Assembly (NCBI RefSeq): GCF_949987535.1
Contig: NC_080077.1
Span: forward strand, 33,445,389 to 33,509,388
Direction: 5' to 3'
Length of the DNA stretch: 64,000 nucleotides
Origin: Balaenoptera acutorostrata
Lineage: Eukaryota; Chordata; Mammalia; Artiodactyla; Balaenopteridae
The translations under genes were made by a program, and so were the position numbers. This document shows positions 24,395 through 37,400 of the stretch, in pieces (the stretch's first letter is position 1; the number at the start of each line of letters is the position of its first letter). The notes beneath the pieces were generated by a model. It had not been told where the DNA came from and searched no databases. It saw only the letters and a list, made by a program, of their open reading frames with translations.

Positions 24395-27300
24395 CTTTCT
24401 AGTGGAAATATCCAGGTAATTGCTGCAGTTCTTCACTCTTTTAGAATCCCAGAGCTTTATACGTAGAACCACGGCCTTAGAACATTAAACCAATAGTGAA
24501 TATGTTCAAAATGGAAGAGTTGTTGAAAATCTGAATTCTCATGATAGATTCCTGTAAATTATGAGTTAACTTTTCTTAAGTCCTTGTTCACTGTCAATAT
24601 TATCAGCACAGGAATTACTGATATGCTCATAAATTAATAGTAATAGCAAAAGTGACCTTCGTCTAAAGAGAATCCCAAATCTCAACAGACATTTATGGAG
24701 TGCGTGCAATGTGCCAAGCATTGGGCTAATTAAATCCCTCCTATCTCTACACTTTAAATGAGAGAAAAGCTGACTCAAGGGAAAGAGTTATGGCCAAAGG
24801 CCATTTAATTAATTTGTTGTCTGGGGAAATAGCACAGGAACTGGGAAGAAAGCCCAGGTATGAGAACTGCTAAGTTGTTGTTCAGGATACAACACATTGT
24901 TTTTCAGGACTCCAGTGGAAGACACATTTCAAAACTATATTCAGCTAATGTAAAACTACAATTCTAAAACAAATGTTGCACGTAAAAAATCTGAGGCAGA
25001 ACACATGCCTGCATTTCCTTACGGTTGTTGACCTCAATTGGAGAATTTCATCCTTACAGACGTTTTCAGAGTGAACTACCATCAGTAGGCTGGATACTGT
25101 GCTTTGATACTACAGGCAAGAGAAAAATCTCATGATTTCTCTAGGAATTTTCCAAAGCACCAAGCAGCAGGCTTTCACATGGGGACAAGTTATTACCTGT
25201 TGAACACATATAGTACTTAATGCTAGGAATCTTACTTGTGTTACAAAACCCCTATGAGATTTTACCTATATTTTACAGATGAGTAGAACAAAGCAGAGAG
25301 TAGCTGGCCAATGTAACATACGTGCCAGTGAGAAACTGGAAAAGAACCCAGGTGTATTCAATCCTAGAGTCTACTGCTTCCCACTGAAGTGGGCTTTCAT
25401 TTTTTTTTTTTCCTTTTCTTCATTCATTATTATTCAAAATATATTTCTTGAACACTTACCAAGGGCTAAGCAATATTTTGTGGCTGAAGGATCAAACATA
25501 ATTAGTGTCTCTGTCTTTGAGAGTCTAGAGACATGGTCACCTCCATAAATAAGTATGCTACAACACGTGATCAAATCTGTAAGACATATGCATAATGCTA
25601 CGGATGTAAAAGAAATAAGGAGGGGATTTGCCTGGTGGCGCCGTGGTTATGAACCCGCCTGCCAATGCAGGGGACACGGGTTTGATCCCTGCTCCAGGAA
25701 GATCCCACATACCGCAGAGCAACTAAGCCCGTGCGCCACAGCTACTGAGCCTGTGCTCTGGAACCCACAAGCCACAACTACTGAAGCCCGTGCCCCTAGA
25801 GCCCGTTCTCTGCGACAAGAGAAGCACTGCAATGAGAAGCCCGAGCACCGCAACAAAGAGTAGCCCCTGCTCACCGCAACTGGAGAAAGCCCGCGTGCAG
25901 CAACGAAGACCCAACGCAGGCAAAAATAATAAATAGATAAATAAATAAATAAATAAAAGAAATAAGGAGGGATTGATTCTGTCCTTGAGTGAAGGGTGGA
26001 GTGTGAATATGATATATGAGTGAGACCTTGAAGAATACATAAGACATTTGCTCTGTAAAGCTGTTAGTTGGTTGGAACACTCTGCTTTGCAGAATCACAT
26101 AATGTCTTCCAGTTTTCATAGAATAAATGGGGAAGGTTATTATAAAAGGACTAGGCCCAGTTTTCACAAGGGAATCCTCCTAAATCTGCAAAGATAGTAT
26201 ACTCTCAAATTATTTCTGAGTATAGAAAAAGAAGAAAAGCCACAAGATATTTTTATGAAACAAGAATTATATTGTCATCTAAACCTTATAAAGATAGCAC
26301 AAAAAACAAACTATAGATCAATCTCACTTATGAGTATGGAAGTAAAAATCTAAATAACATATGAGCAAATAGAATCCAAGAATTCATCATAAAAATTAAA
26401 TAGCATGACCAAGTTATATTATTCCAAAAATCTAAGAGGAAAATCATATGATCATCTTCACAGATGTTAAAGTGGCCTTTGACACAAATTAACAACCATT
26501 CCTGATTATCAAAACATTGAATAAAATGTTGAATAGGAGCCGAACAATTTCTTCTTTCGTGTTAATATATGATTATAACTACACACACACACACAAAATG
26601 AAGTCCTAAAGTCAGTATGTTACTTACTAGCGAAGACTAGAGGCATTCACATTAAGGCCAAAAACAAGGCATGGATACCCACTAACTCCACTACTATTTA
26701 AAAATATATTAGAGGGCTTCCCTGGTGGCGCAGTGGTTAGGAATCCGCCTGCCAATGCAGGAGACACGGGTTCGTGCCCCGGTCCGGGAAGATCCCACAT
26801 GCCGCGCAGCGGCTAGGCCCCTGAGCCACAACTACTGAGCCTGCGCGTCTGGAGCCTGTGCTCCGCAACAAGAGAGGCCGCGACAGTGAGAGGCCCGCGC
26901 ACCGCGATGAAGAGTGGCCCCCGCTTGCCACAACTAGAGAAAGCCCTCGCACAGAAACGAAGACCCAACACAGCCAAAAATAAATAAATAAATAAATAAA
27001 TTTATTAAAAAATATATATATATATTAGAGGTGGCTGGTGTGTGTGTGTATGGCGGGGGCGGGGAATCAGTGCACCGCGTCGGTGGACACCCGAGCCCTG
27101 GGTCGGGCTGCTTCCCAGGCGGCTCTTAGGCGTCCAGCAAGGAAGGAGGAGGAAGAGAATAGGACCAACCTCTGCGCCTTTGTAAGAGCCGCGACTCCGC
27201 CTGGCTGCGTGCTCTTCCGGCTCCGCACCGACCCTCCTTCCTCCAGGTGCCTGAAGGCGGCGCCCGGGGCCTTGCGTGCCTTTTACACGCGGTAAACAGA

Positions 27301-30300
27301 GGCTCGGAGCGCAGCTCAGCCGAGGTCACGCCCCGACCAGGGCCAAACGAATGGGGAGTCCACTAAGCTTGAAGGCCCCGCCCCGGTCCCGCCCAGTTCA
27401 CAGGGTGGGCGGGCTGTGAGCTGGAAGCTGGTGAGTGGGTGGGCTTCGGGCTGCCAGCCACTGGGATTCTCGCCCTACTAGCCTCTGGGCCCGGATGTAG
27501 AGGATGCTGTCGTCCTAGGACTTCGCCTTCCGCTCTCTCTGCCGTAGAGTTTGGGGTACTGAGAGGTGAGTCATTCTTGGCCCATGGTCCTCCTTAATCG
27601 AGACCAGGGATTGTGTGGAGCACTTCTAATTTCTGGAACCCTACAGTAGGATGAGGTAAGGAGGGGTTTCCAGGCCCAAGAACTAGCATGTGCCTATGCT
27701 TGGGTGTGACACTGAACTGGGAAAGTTCTTGAAACCGCAAGTCTAACTGTGTCTCTTGGGACCAGAGAGCAGGTGGGCGGGCATCAGCTGTGGAATGGCA
27801 CCTGAGGAGCTGGGCCTTCTGAAGGGGGTGGGAGCCATAGAAAGTTTATTACTGAGGAGGGAGGTGGCCCAACTCAGGTCTTTACAGGCTCTCTCTGGCT
27901 GCAGAGAGGAAAACAGATTGTGGGAGTGAGAGCTAATTGTTTCCCTAGTGTGCACTCAGCCATTTTTTCCTCTAACAAAATTCAGTGATGCATATTTTAT
28001 TATTTTTACTTTTTTTCTGGATTTAATTTGCTATATATTTTGTTAAGAATTTTTTCACCTGTATTAATTAAAGGACTATAATCCTGTAATTACTATTTTT
28101 TGTATTCAATTAAATTTTATATCAGTAAATAAATAATAAATAAAAGTGTAGTAGAGGCACTAGTCAATGCAATCAGACTCAAATAAACAATAGAGCCAGG
28201 AGAATTGGAATAGAAGTGAAACTATATTTACAGATGATATTGCAGTATATTTGGAAAAATACAAGACTGAAAACACTAATATAATTTTTAGAAATTCAGT
28301 AAAAGTAACAGAATATTAAACTAAAAACAAACATCATAAGCCTTTTTATACACAAACAATAGCTGATTAGGTGATGTAACAGAAGATAAAGCTTCAGTTT
28401 ACATTAGTAGCAAAAAGAGAACTCATTTAAGAATAACTTAATAGAAAATGTGTAAAATCTATGTGAGGAAAAATTAAAATACTTTTGAAAAATGTAAAAG
28501 AATTTGCCTAAATTTGGGGATTTTTCTTGTTTTTGGATAGCATGAGTAAACATTATAAAACTATCATTTATTCCCACCTTATTAATAAATCTAGCATGAT
28601 CGTAATAAGAAAAACAAAAGATTACTTTATGTAGCTATTCAAGTAGATTTTTGAAGTTTATATGGAAAAATAAACATTAAAATAGCCATGAGAACCCTAA
28701 AAAATGAACAATGAGGGATGACTTTATTAAAACATACTATAAGCTTCTGTAATTAAAACTGTGATATTGATCCTTGAATAGATAGAAAGACAGAAGGTAA
28801 TGGGAAAGAGTAGAAAGCTCACAGGTAGATGAAAAATCACATGGAAATATAGTAATGAAAAAGGCAGTATCTCAGTGGAATGTCAGATTGTGAGGGAAAG
28901 AAAACAAGTACAAAGAAAATGATGGGGATACATAAAATGAACACTGGAGATATAGGTGCTCAAAGTGGTCAAATTTGGGATAATTTTAGCATCAACAAAA
29001 ATCATGGTATTAATGCATTTTAACATACTGAAAATATAAAAAAGAACATGTTACCAAAAATAGGTGAATAATAAATACATAAGTTCAAGGGTAAGAAGGG
29101 AAATTATAGATGAGTGCACTAATATGTAGAGGAAAAAATAAAATGAGAAAATCACCATTTTACAACACCAGTGTAAATAATTGATTCAGACAAGGTCTAT
29201 CAATGGATGTGAAAAACTAATGGGTAAAAAGTTTTGAAGAAGCAGGGCATTCACATAGTCTCAAGTGCGGCCTTACAGATTACTTATCAACTGCAAAAGA
29301 TTAACTGTACAATTAAAATAGGGAGATCTGGCAGACATCATCTTTACCAAGTGATCAAATTGACCACCACTAATAATGAGACAAAGTGATATTATGTATC
29401 TCCTCATGAGACACTTGGGAAATACACAATGTTACCTGTGTAGAATTCTTCCCCAGAGACTCTAATCATGAGGAAATTATCAGACAAATTCAGAATATGA
29501 CACTAAAGAGCTATGGCAACCAAATGTAACATGTGAAAATTTAATTGATTCTAGGTTCTTCAGATTTTGAGGACAATTGGAGAAAGTTCAATGTGGACTC
29601 TATATGAATCATATTTTGTATCCATGTAAAATTTCTTGTGTATGATAATAGTTTTGTGGTTATATAGGAAATGTCCTTGCTCATCTGAGAGTTTGGGAAA
29701 AAAATACTTAAATTCTTTGAAAATTTTATTTTTACTTTTTACCATTGAGAAATAAATGTTTCAATTTCACTTTACCCTTGCATATTAGACCTAGTCATCT
29801 TTTTTACAAAGGCTGTAGTTAAGTTTTGAGCCATTTAAAGGGGAAAATATGAATATTAATATAAAAAAAGATTTATTTTGAAAATATATTTTTGTGTGAA
29901 ACACAAAATACCTTGGTATAATATAGTTTGAGTTCTGTGTACATAGATGAATGTTGCGCTACACCCCAGTATCTATTGTTTAGCATCTGAAATATCCCTA
30001 TCAGGAATCTGCACTTGAAGAGGTTATCAGGCAGTTCAAAAAGTACTATTAAAACCTATCCCAAAGACTTTGTTAATGAACATAAGAACAAGTTATTTTT
30101 TTCCACTGGTGAAATGAGTGTTGTCAAAATATGCAAAACTGAGCAGGCCTCGCTATCCTCACCTGAACAAGGTAATGGAATCTGGGAAGCTCAGTAACCT
30201 AAATACCATCAGAGAAGCACCAAGATCTAGAGCTCCATGTTCTTGCATTGTACCCCTACTTCCTGCAGGAATCTGTCAACTGATCTGGCCAGGGTAGGTA

Positions 30301-33300
30301 TTCTGGCTTCAAGATGTCACTGTGACTGCCTCAGGGTAAACCCGACAAACCCAAGGTGTTTGTCAAAGAGACAGAGAGTAGAACTTCCCCAAGTTTTCAA
30401 AACAGGTTGCATAAATACTTTTTGTTTGTTTGCTAATGAATGCCAGTATATTTGGCACAGTTTTAAGAAGGGCTTGCTATTATTGTAACATACAGAAATC
30501 TGGTTTTTTTCTTTCATTAGAAATTTATGAAATACAGAAAAGGGAGAAGGGAATACCCATGATTTCCACATCTAAAGACAAACACCATTAAGACATTCAC
30601 GTTTCCTATCAGATTTATAGTTTTTTTAGATACTGAGTTGAGGATATGGGAGAGAGGCCTAAAGCCTCCACTGACTTCCAATCACTGTAAGCTAAGATGT
30701 TGACCGAAGGATTTGATAGCAATTTGTTGTTGAATAGCAATTTAACCTAGATTTGTTTGAATCATGAATTATGGGGGGGTTTTTGTTTTTTTTGTTTTTT
30801 TGCTTCATGTTATTGTTTTCCAAATTTTCCACAGTGACTCTTAGGTTGACAGTCACATTTGTTTATATTTTTACCAAATACTTTGGGGACTGAATTAATG
30901 AATGTATATTATTTAAATAATCGCTAGAATTTAGAAAATCAAAGAGGCAGCTGGGGCCTCTTTAGTATTTTAGAACTTTTTGAACTTGAGAAGCTAGGAG
31001 AGAAATTGCAAAGGCCTGAATCGACTGAAAACTGCTAACCAGTACATGAAAACAAGAGAATTTACTTCATCTTCCCCTACCCCCAGAACTACCTCAATCT
31101 TGATAACCAACACTATCATATAGTGTTTAAAAAGTCTATATCTAACCTTGTTTTCCAGATGTTTGTCTTACTAATAGTTTAACAGCAGCAAATACATGAG
31201 AGGCCTGCTGGTTACCCTGCCGATTGCTGGGAAGTATTCTAGGTACTGTCCCCATTTGTGGGGTACCTTTTACATAGGTTGCCATGCTTCGTATGATGTG
31301 AACTCTATAATTGGACATGCCTGTTTGCTTTAGAGAAGTTCATTTGACTCAAAAGACAGCCCCATCCACAGCCCAGCCAACTACCCGCTATCCGTCAGCA
31401 CCTGCTGATAACGCTCAAGCCAACCAGAGTGCCATATATCAGATAGTGATTGGTTTATCTAGTCAGATTCTCTCTCTCTTTTTTTTTTTTTTTTGTATTT
31501 CCATGAGAGCGAGTTGATTAGTTGAGAGAAGAGTTAAAAGGAAAAACAGAGAGAAACAGAGACCAGAAGAGTTTAGTCCTAAGTATGTATTGGGTCTCCA
31601 GTGCCACTGTGTGCTTATCTTCTGAGTTGCTATAGGTCCTGAATGGTGGCAAAGTATAGTTGAGCAGCTACTAAAAGTTTTCTCAATTGATTCTGAAATT
31701 TTTTCAATTATCACCATTAGGAGGGCATGCTCTTTCTGTTCCCTACAACTAGAGAAAGAGCCTAATGAACATACTGAAATTTGAAATATAATTAAAATAC
31801 TAGTCCTACAAATAATATTTATATAGCTTGCAGCATCTGCCATAGTTGTTGATATGATGAGTAGGTAGATGCTTTCTTTAGTTCTTCAGTGGGGATGGGG
31901 ATGATCTCTCCCCTACAGAATTTTAAATGCACTTAAATGACACCTGTATAGTTAGAGTTAGAATTATCCTTCAAGATTAGGAATTCTTAATCTGGGATCC
32001 ACAGTGGGCTTCTGAGGTTCTTAACAACATTGAATTTGCACACATTTTTTGTGTATATGTGACCATATCTATTTTTCTGCATAGTCCATAGTTTACATTA
32101 GCTCTTCAACAAGGTAATGAGTGCAAAAGGGTTAAAAACACCACCGCCTAATTTTACAGATAAAAATATCACTCTGAGTAATTTGCCACAATCTAGCAAT
32201 CTGTAACTGCTAGAGACTAGGTTTCTTTCATTCTTTCATTAAACATTTATAAAATACAGTAAAAAAAGAAGAAATGCTTTGACCATGTAAAGACAAACAC
32301 CATTCAGACTTTTTATTTCTTACCAAAAATATATATTTGGGTTCAGAATCACAGTATGTGTTTTGAAAATACGTATTGATATGTTGCTTTCTAATAGACT
32401 TGCACTAAATTCCACTCACATCAGCAGTCTAGAACAGTGAAGATTTTATTCACCAGAACAAGTTATTCTTTTTCAAAAAAGAAAACTACTTTGGCTGACT
32501 TGGTGGGAGCTCAGTATCGTCTCATTGTTTTAGTGTGCGTTTCTTTATTGTTAGTGAAGTAAAAGCTTTTATTTTTTTATTTCCATTGGAAATTTGTCTC
32601 TCGCCCATCTTGTCCATTTACCGCAGGAACCCAGTTTTCTTAGCTGTCCATCCAATTCCCATTAAGAAATCCTGCCTCAGGAGGAAACTACAGGAGAAAG
32701 CTAGGTTTCTGTTTATCACCTGGACTCGTTCCTATGTCCTCAGTAGATCTTTGCATTGGGATCATCTGAGAGATTTGTTAAAATGCAAACACCTGGGTCC
32801 TATCCACTATCTACAGAATCCGAATATATAAGGTATGGGGTATGAGGAATTTGTACTTTTCACATGCAAACACTTTGTATTTCTTAAGAACAATAAAATT
32901 TGAGGACCACTTAAAGGACAGGTAGGCTGATATTAAATACGAAGAGTGTGGACCATTATGATTCTTACAGTCTATATCTTTATGAAACCTAGGTCATCTC
33001 TCTTCTGTGAGGTAGTTTTGCCCGTATAATCATAACCATAAAGTTTAATTTCTGCCTCAGAGTTAATAAACTAGGTATAAAATCGCAACTCTACCAGTGA
33101 CCAGCTTTGTGAATATCCTTAATTTCTCTGAACCTCTCTTTATCTATAAAGAGGTGATTATAATCCTACCTCATGTGTTTATTTTGAAGGGTGAGCTAAT
33201 CTATACAGTACAAGTATACTTTAAAGGGTCATATAAATGTTGGATATATTTGCTTGTTCTAATTGTCTACTGTATGATAATTTTGTCTGCCTCACTTCCT

Positions 33301-34377
33301 TTGTAATGCCAGAATGTCTGAAACAGCTTTGGGCACAATATCAACACTTGATAATTATCTGCTGATTGATTACTATCTCATTGTACTCAAAGATTGCTTT
33401 TATACGAGGTGGTGTTCTTTGCGGTCTGGGCTCTGACTAATAATAATGGATACTCCTTAAACAACTCGTGTGCAGACTGAAAGTCAGCTATGCTTCTATT
33501 AACCCTAAGACCATAATGAGTCATTAAATTCATTTCATTGAGTACCTACTATGTGCCAGGAACCATGGCAAACACTAAAAATACATTAGTGAGCATAATG
33601 GACACATCCCTTCCCTCCCAATCCTTCCTAGATGAAATGGGGTATCGTAGAGCAATTAGGTATCATATCTTTTAGCAATTCCTTGAAGAAATTCCATAAA
33701 ACAGCATGTGGAAGACATCCCATCAGAGTGTTATCAAATGGACAATAAGAGAAATTTAAGAGACAAATGGAGAGAAGAGTGAAAGGTAGCTATCAATCGG
33801 AAGGATGGAATGAGTAGGTTTTCCTTTTTGAATTATTCCCAGTCAAACCAGTATAGGATCTGGCAAGACAGTTGAGTGAGTTCTGCAGTTAGAGCACTCA
33901 GGCTCCACTAAAGTTCTGAGTCCTCAGGGAGCCACCTGCACATACTCATACTCTGCCTGGTCCCAGTCTAGTCCTTACAAAGACACTGGTCCTGGTCTGG
34001 CAGGATTCTGAAACCTCAAATGAATACAACTTTCCTCTGATAAATCTCCAGTTACAATCAATTGCTACCCATATTCACACTAATGAGGGCTATGTTACGG
34101 ACAAAAGAGTGTTAGAGAGCACCCAACAAAGAATAATAAGTCAGGGAAAGCTTTTTGGAGGAAGTGAGGTCTCAGCTGAGACCTGACAAGATGAGTGGGA
34201 GTTAGCTTTCCAAAGAGAGGAGGAGTTAATTTTAGACAAGGGGATATCATTGGACTTCCCTAGGAACAGAAAGTATCGGTACTTAAGTATGGCTAGAGTG
34301 CCAAAGAGGAGGTGAACACAAAGGAAACAGCAGTACCTAAGAGTGACCTTCACAAAGGTACAAGACAATATTGAGAA

Positions 34378-34434
<57 letters not shown>

Positions 34435-37400
34435 AAGAATTAGGTTTGCTGTAGCAGGAATGCAACCAAAAGGAAGATACACCGTTTAGCTAAAGGCCTC
34501 CTCATTGCCCTGGAGAATCCAACAGAACGACATGCCCTCCAGTCCCTGGGACTTTGCTGAGTCTGTGCAACTGCCCAGTGACCCTCTTCCCCACGTCTCA
34601 ATGGTCCAGAGTACATACTCATAAACCCCCTGAAACCGTGGTGTCCTTGACCCCAGAGGGGCACACAAGGCAAAGTGCCAGCATTCTTTTTCTTACCATA
34701 AATTATGGATAAGACTTCCTATTGGGCAGTGTTGTTGTGAGGATTAAAGGAAACAAGGTTTGCAAAGCCGCTAGCTCGGCTCCTGGCACATATAGGTATT
34801 AAACAAGGGTGATCCCCTACACCATCTCCTAGGGAATAGGGATGTTCCTTAATTTTTTAATTAATAAAATCATATTTTAAAAGTCTGTATGGATGTTCAC
34901 TGGTTAAATAAATTTATTGAGAACTTTTTACAAAATTATTATGAACAAATAAGTGTATTCATGCAAATGTAAAAATAGAATGAATTCCATTTATCCATCA
35001 CCTAGCTTCACAATTATCAACCAAATTCAATCTTGTTACATCTACATCCCCACCTATTCGCCCATCTTTTACTTTGAGGCTAACTCGGAAATCATATTAT
35101 TTCATCTGCAAGTATTTCTGTATATACCTCTAAAAATAAGGACTCAAAAAATAATCACAATACCATGATAACACCTTAAAATATTAACAAGAATTCTTTA
35201 ACATTATCAAATATCCCGTCAACTTCAAATAGCCAAAAGTCACATAAATATATTTTTAATAGTTTGATTCAGGATCCAAATATATACTTTAAAAGAATAA
35301 ATAAAAATTTTGGCACTAGCTATATATTGAGACTGCTACAAATTCTGGTTCTTATATATTGGATTTTCCTAAAGTGCACTAATAATATTTGTATCAGAAT
35401 GAAGTTATGTATTCAGTCATTTGGGCAGCACTATTAAGTGCCTTTCCTTTGGTAATTCAATACCATTTTTTTCCCTAACCCACCTCTGGCACTAAATAAT
35501 GGTATGACCTTGGGCCATTCATTCAACCTATCCAAGTCTCAGTTTCCATAATTTTAAAAAGAAAGTGTTGAACTAGAATTGATTATTCAACATGCTTTTA
35601 TTTCAAGCCTACCATGTGGAAGGCAGGACAGCCCAGGGTTAAGAGAGTTCTGATATCCAGAAAATCTGGACTGGAGCCCTGACACATACAGGCTACATGA
35701 GCTGGGATAAATTTAACCTCTCTTTGCCTCAGTTTCTAAATCTGTGAAATACAGATGATAGTCACCCAAATCCATAATGGTGGGGTAGGGGGAGGGGTGG
35801 ATAAAATGAGAAAATATGGGTACAGTGCTTGGCACATAATAATCCCACAATAAATAGTAAGTGTAGTTAGACTCTCAAGTGTTTGGGGCAGGGTTGAGGG
35901 GATAAGGCTGGAAGGAAAGGCAATGGTTAGAGCCACATTGTCTAATACAGTACCGACTGGCTACACATCGCTATGGAGCACTTGAAAAGTTACTAGTTCA
36001 AGTTGAGATGTGTTGTAAGTAAAATCCACTCCGGGATTCTAAGATGTACTGTGAACAAACAAATATCTCAATAATAACTTTTAATATTTAAAATATGTTG
36101 AAATTATATGTTGGATATATCGGGTTAAATAAAATGTTATTGAGATTAGTTCCATCCTTTTTTTTTTACTTTTATGAAAGTGGCTAATAGAAAATTTTAA
36201 ATGACATACATGTGGCTTGCATTATAAATATCTATTTATTTATGGAATATGTATGATTTATTTATAGAAATCTGTTGGACAGAATGGGGCTAGATCGACT
36301 GCCCCTCTCCCTTAACCTCCACAACTTGTTGATTCTGTTTCCTCACTAGCTCACACATTTGTCTTCTTCTCCATCTCCACCACTGGCTTAGAGTATTACA
36401 AACCCATTTACTTTATTTTATGTTTTGCATTTTTAATCGAGATATAATTGGCATACAACACTGTGTTCGTTTAAGGGGCACAACAAGTTGATTTGATATA
36501 TTTATATACGGCAATATGATTACCACCGGAGCATTAGCTAACACCTCTATCATGTCACAAAGTTATCATTTCTTTCAGTGCTTAATGGCCCCTCTCCAGT
36601 CTATACTGCTCCTTCTTAAATCTTTCACAGTCTCCCCTTGGCCTTCAGAGACATTGGAAGTTCCTCATCACAGCGTAAAATTCCCTTCACGAGCTGACCC
36701 CCAACTCTTTAAACTCTCTCACTACCCTCCCCACCGCCACCTCTTTGCAGGTACTTCTCCTGCGTCAAGCAAAACCCCTCACCCTCATCCCAGCATAATT
36801 GTGAAGAGTTAGAGAGCAGGCTTTGAATCCCAGCTCTGCAATTTACTGACAAACTTTGAAAAAGTAACTAGACCTCTCTGAGCCTCATGATTCTTCTCTC
36901 TAAAAATAATAATAATAATAATAGACTTGAACTAAATGAATAGATTTGCCTTTCAGAATTTTTATGAGGATTCCACGAGAATGCATAGAGGGCGCCAGGC
37001 ACATAGCAAGCCCTCGATGAACGTTACTGCTGAACGTTCTCTCCTGGAGAAGTATTCCTTGCCACCCCGCCTGCACACATACTAGTCTCTCCCTGGGGTT
37101 TCCACAGTACTCTGTACACTCCTCACCCCCAACTTTTCTCTCAGTGTCGAAGCTGTTCACCGTTCTTGCCTCCAGATCAGCAGTCCTCAAAGCTTCCTCT
37201 TAGCCGCAGCAGCGCTAGCATCCCCTGGGAAGTTGTTAGAAATGCAAATTCCTGGAGCCCACCCCAGAACTACCGACTCAGAAACTCTGGGGCTAGGGCC
37301 CAGAAATCTGTTTTAACAGGCCCTCAAGGCGAGTCTGATATTTATACATTTGAAAACCACTGCTACACTGGATATGTATGCCTAGGACCACGTCCAATTC

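Noticed and set aside
25555..25874. Open frames on both strands over the CHR SINE
   Set aside because: They arise from the GC-rich SINE body and have no gene context. The same applies at 4896-5090, 26737-26952 and 52779-53134.
27038..27329. Open frames in the CpG-rich segment
   Set aside because: Expected from high GC content and few stop codons. No protein family resemblance.
34141..34482. Open frame containing a poly Thr-His stretch
   Set aside because: It is a translation of the TG microsatellite.
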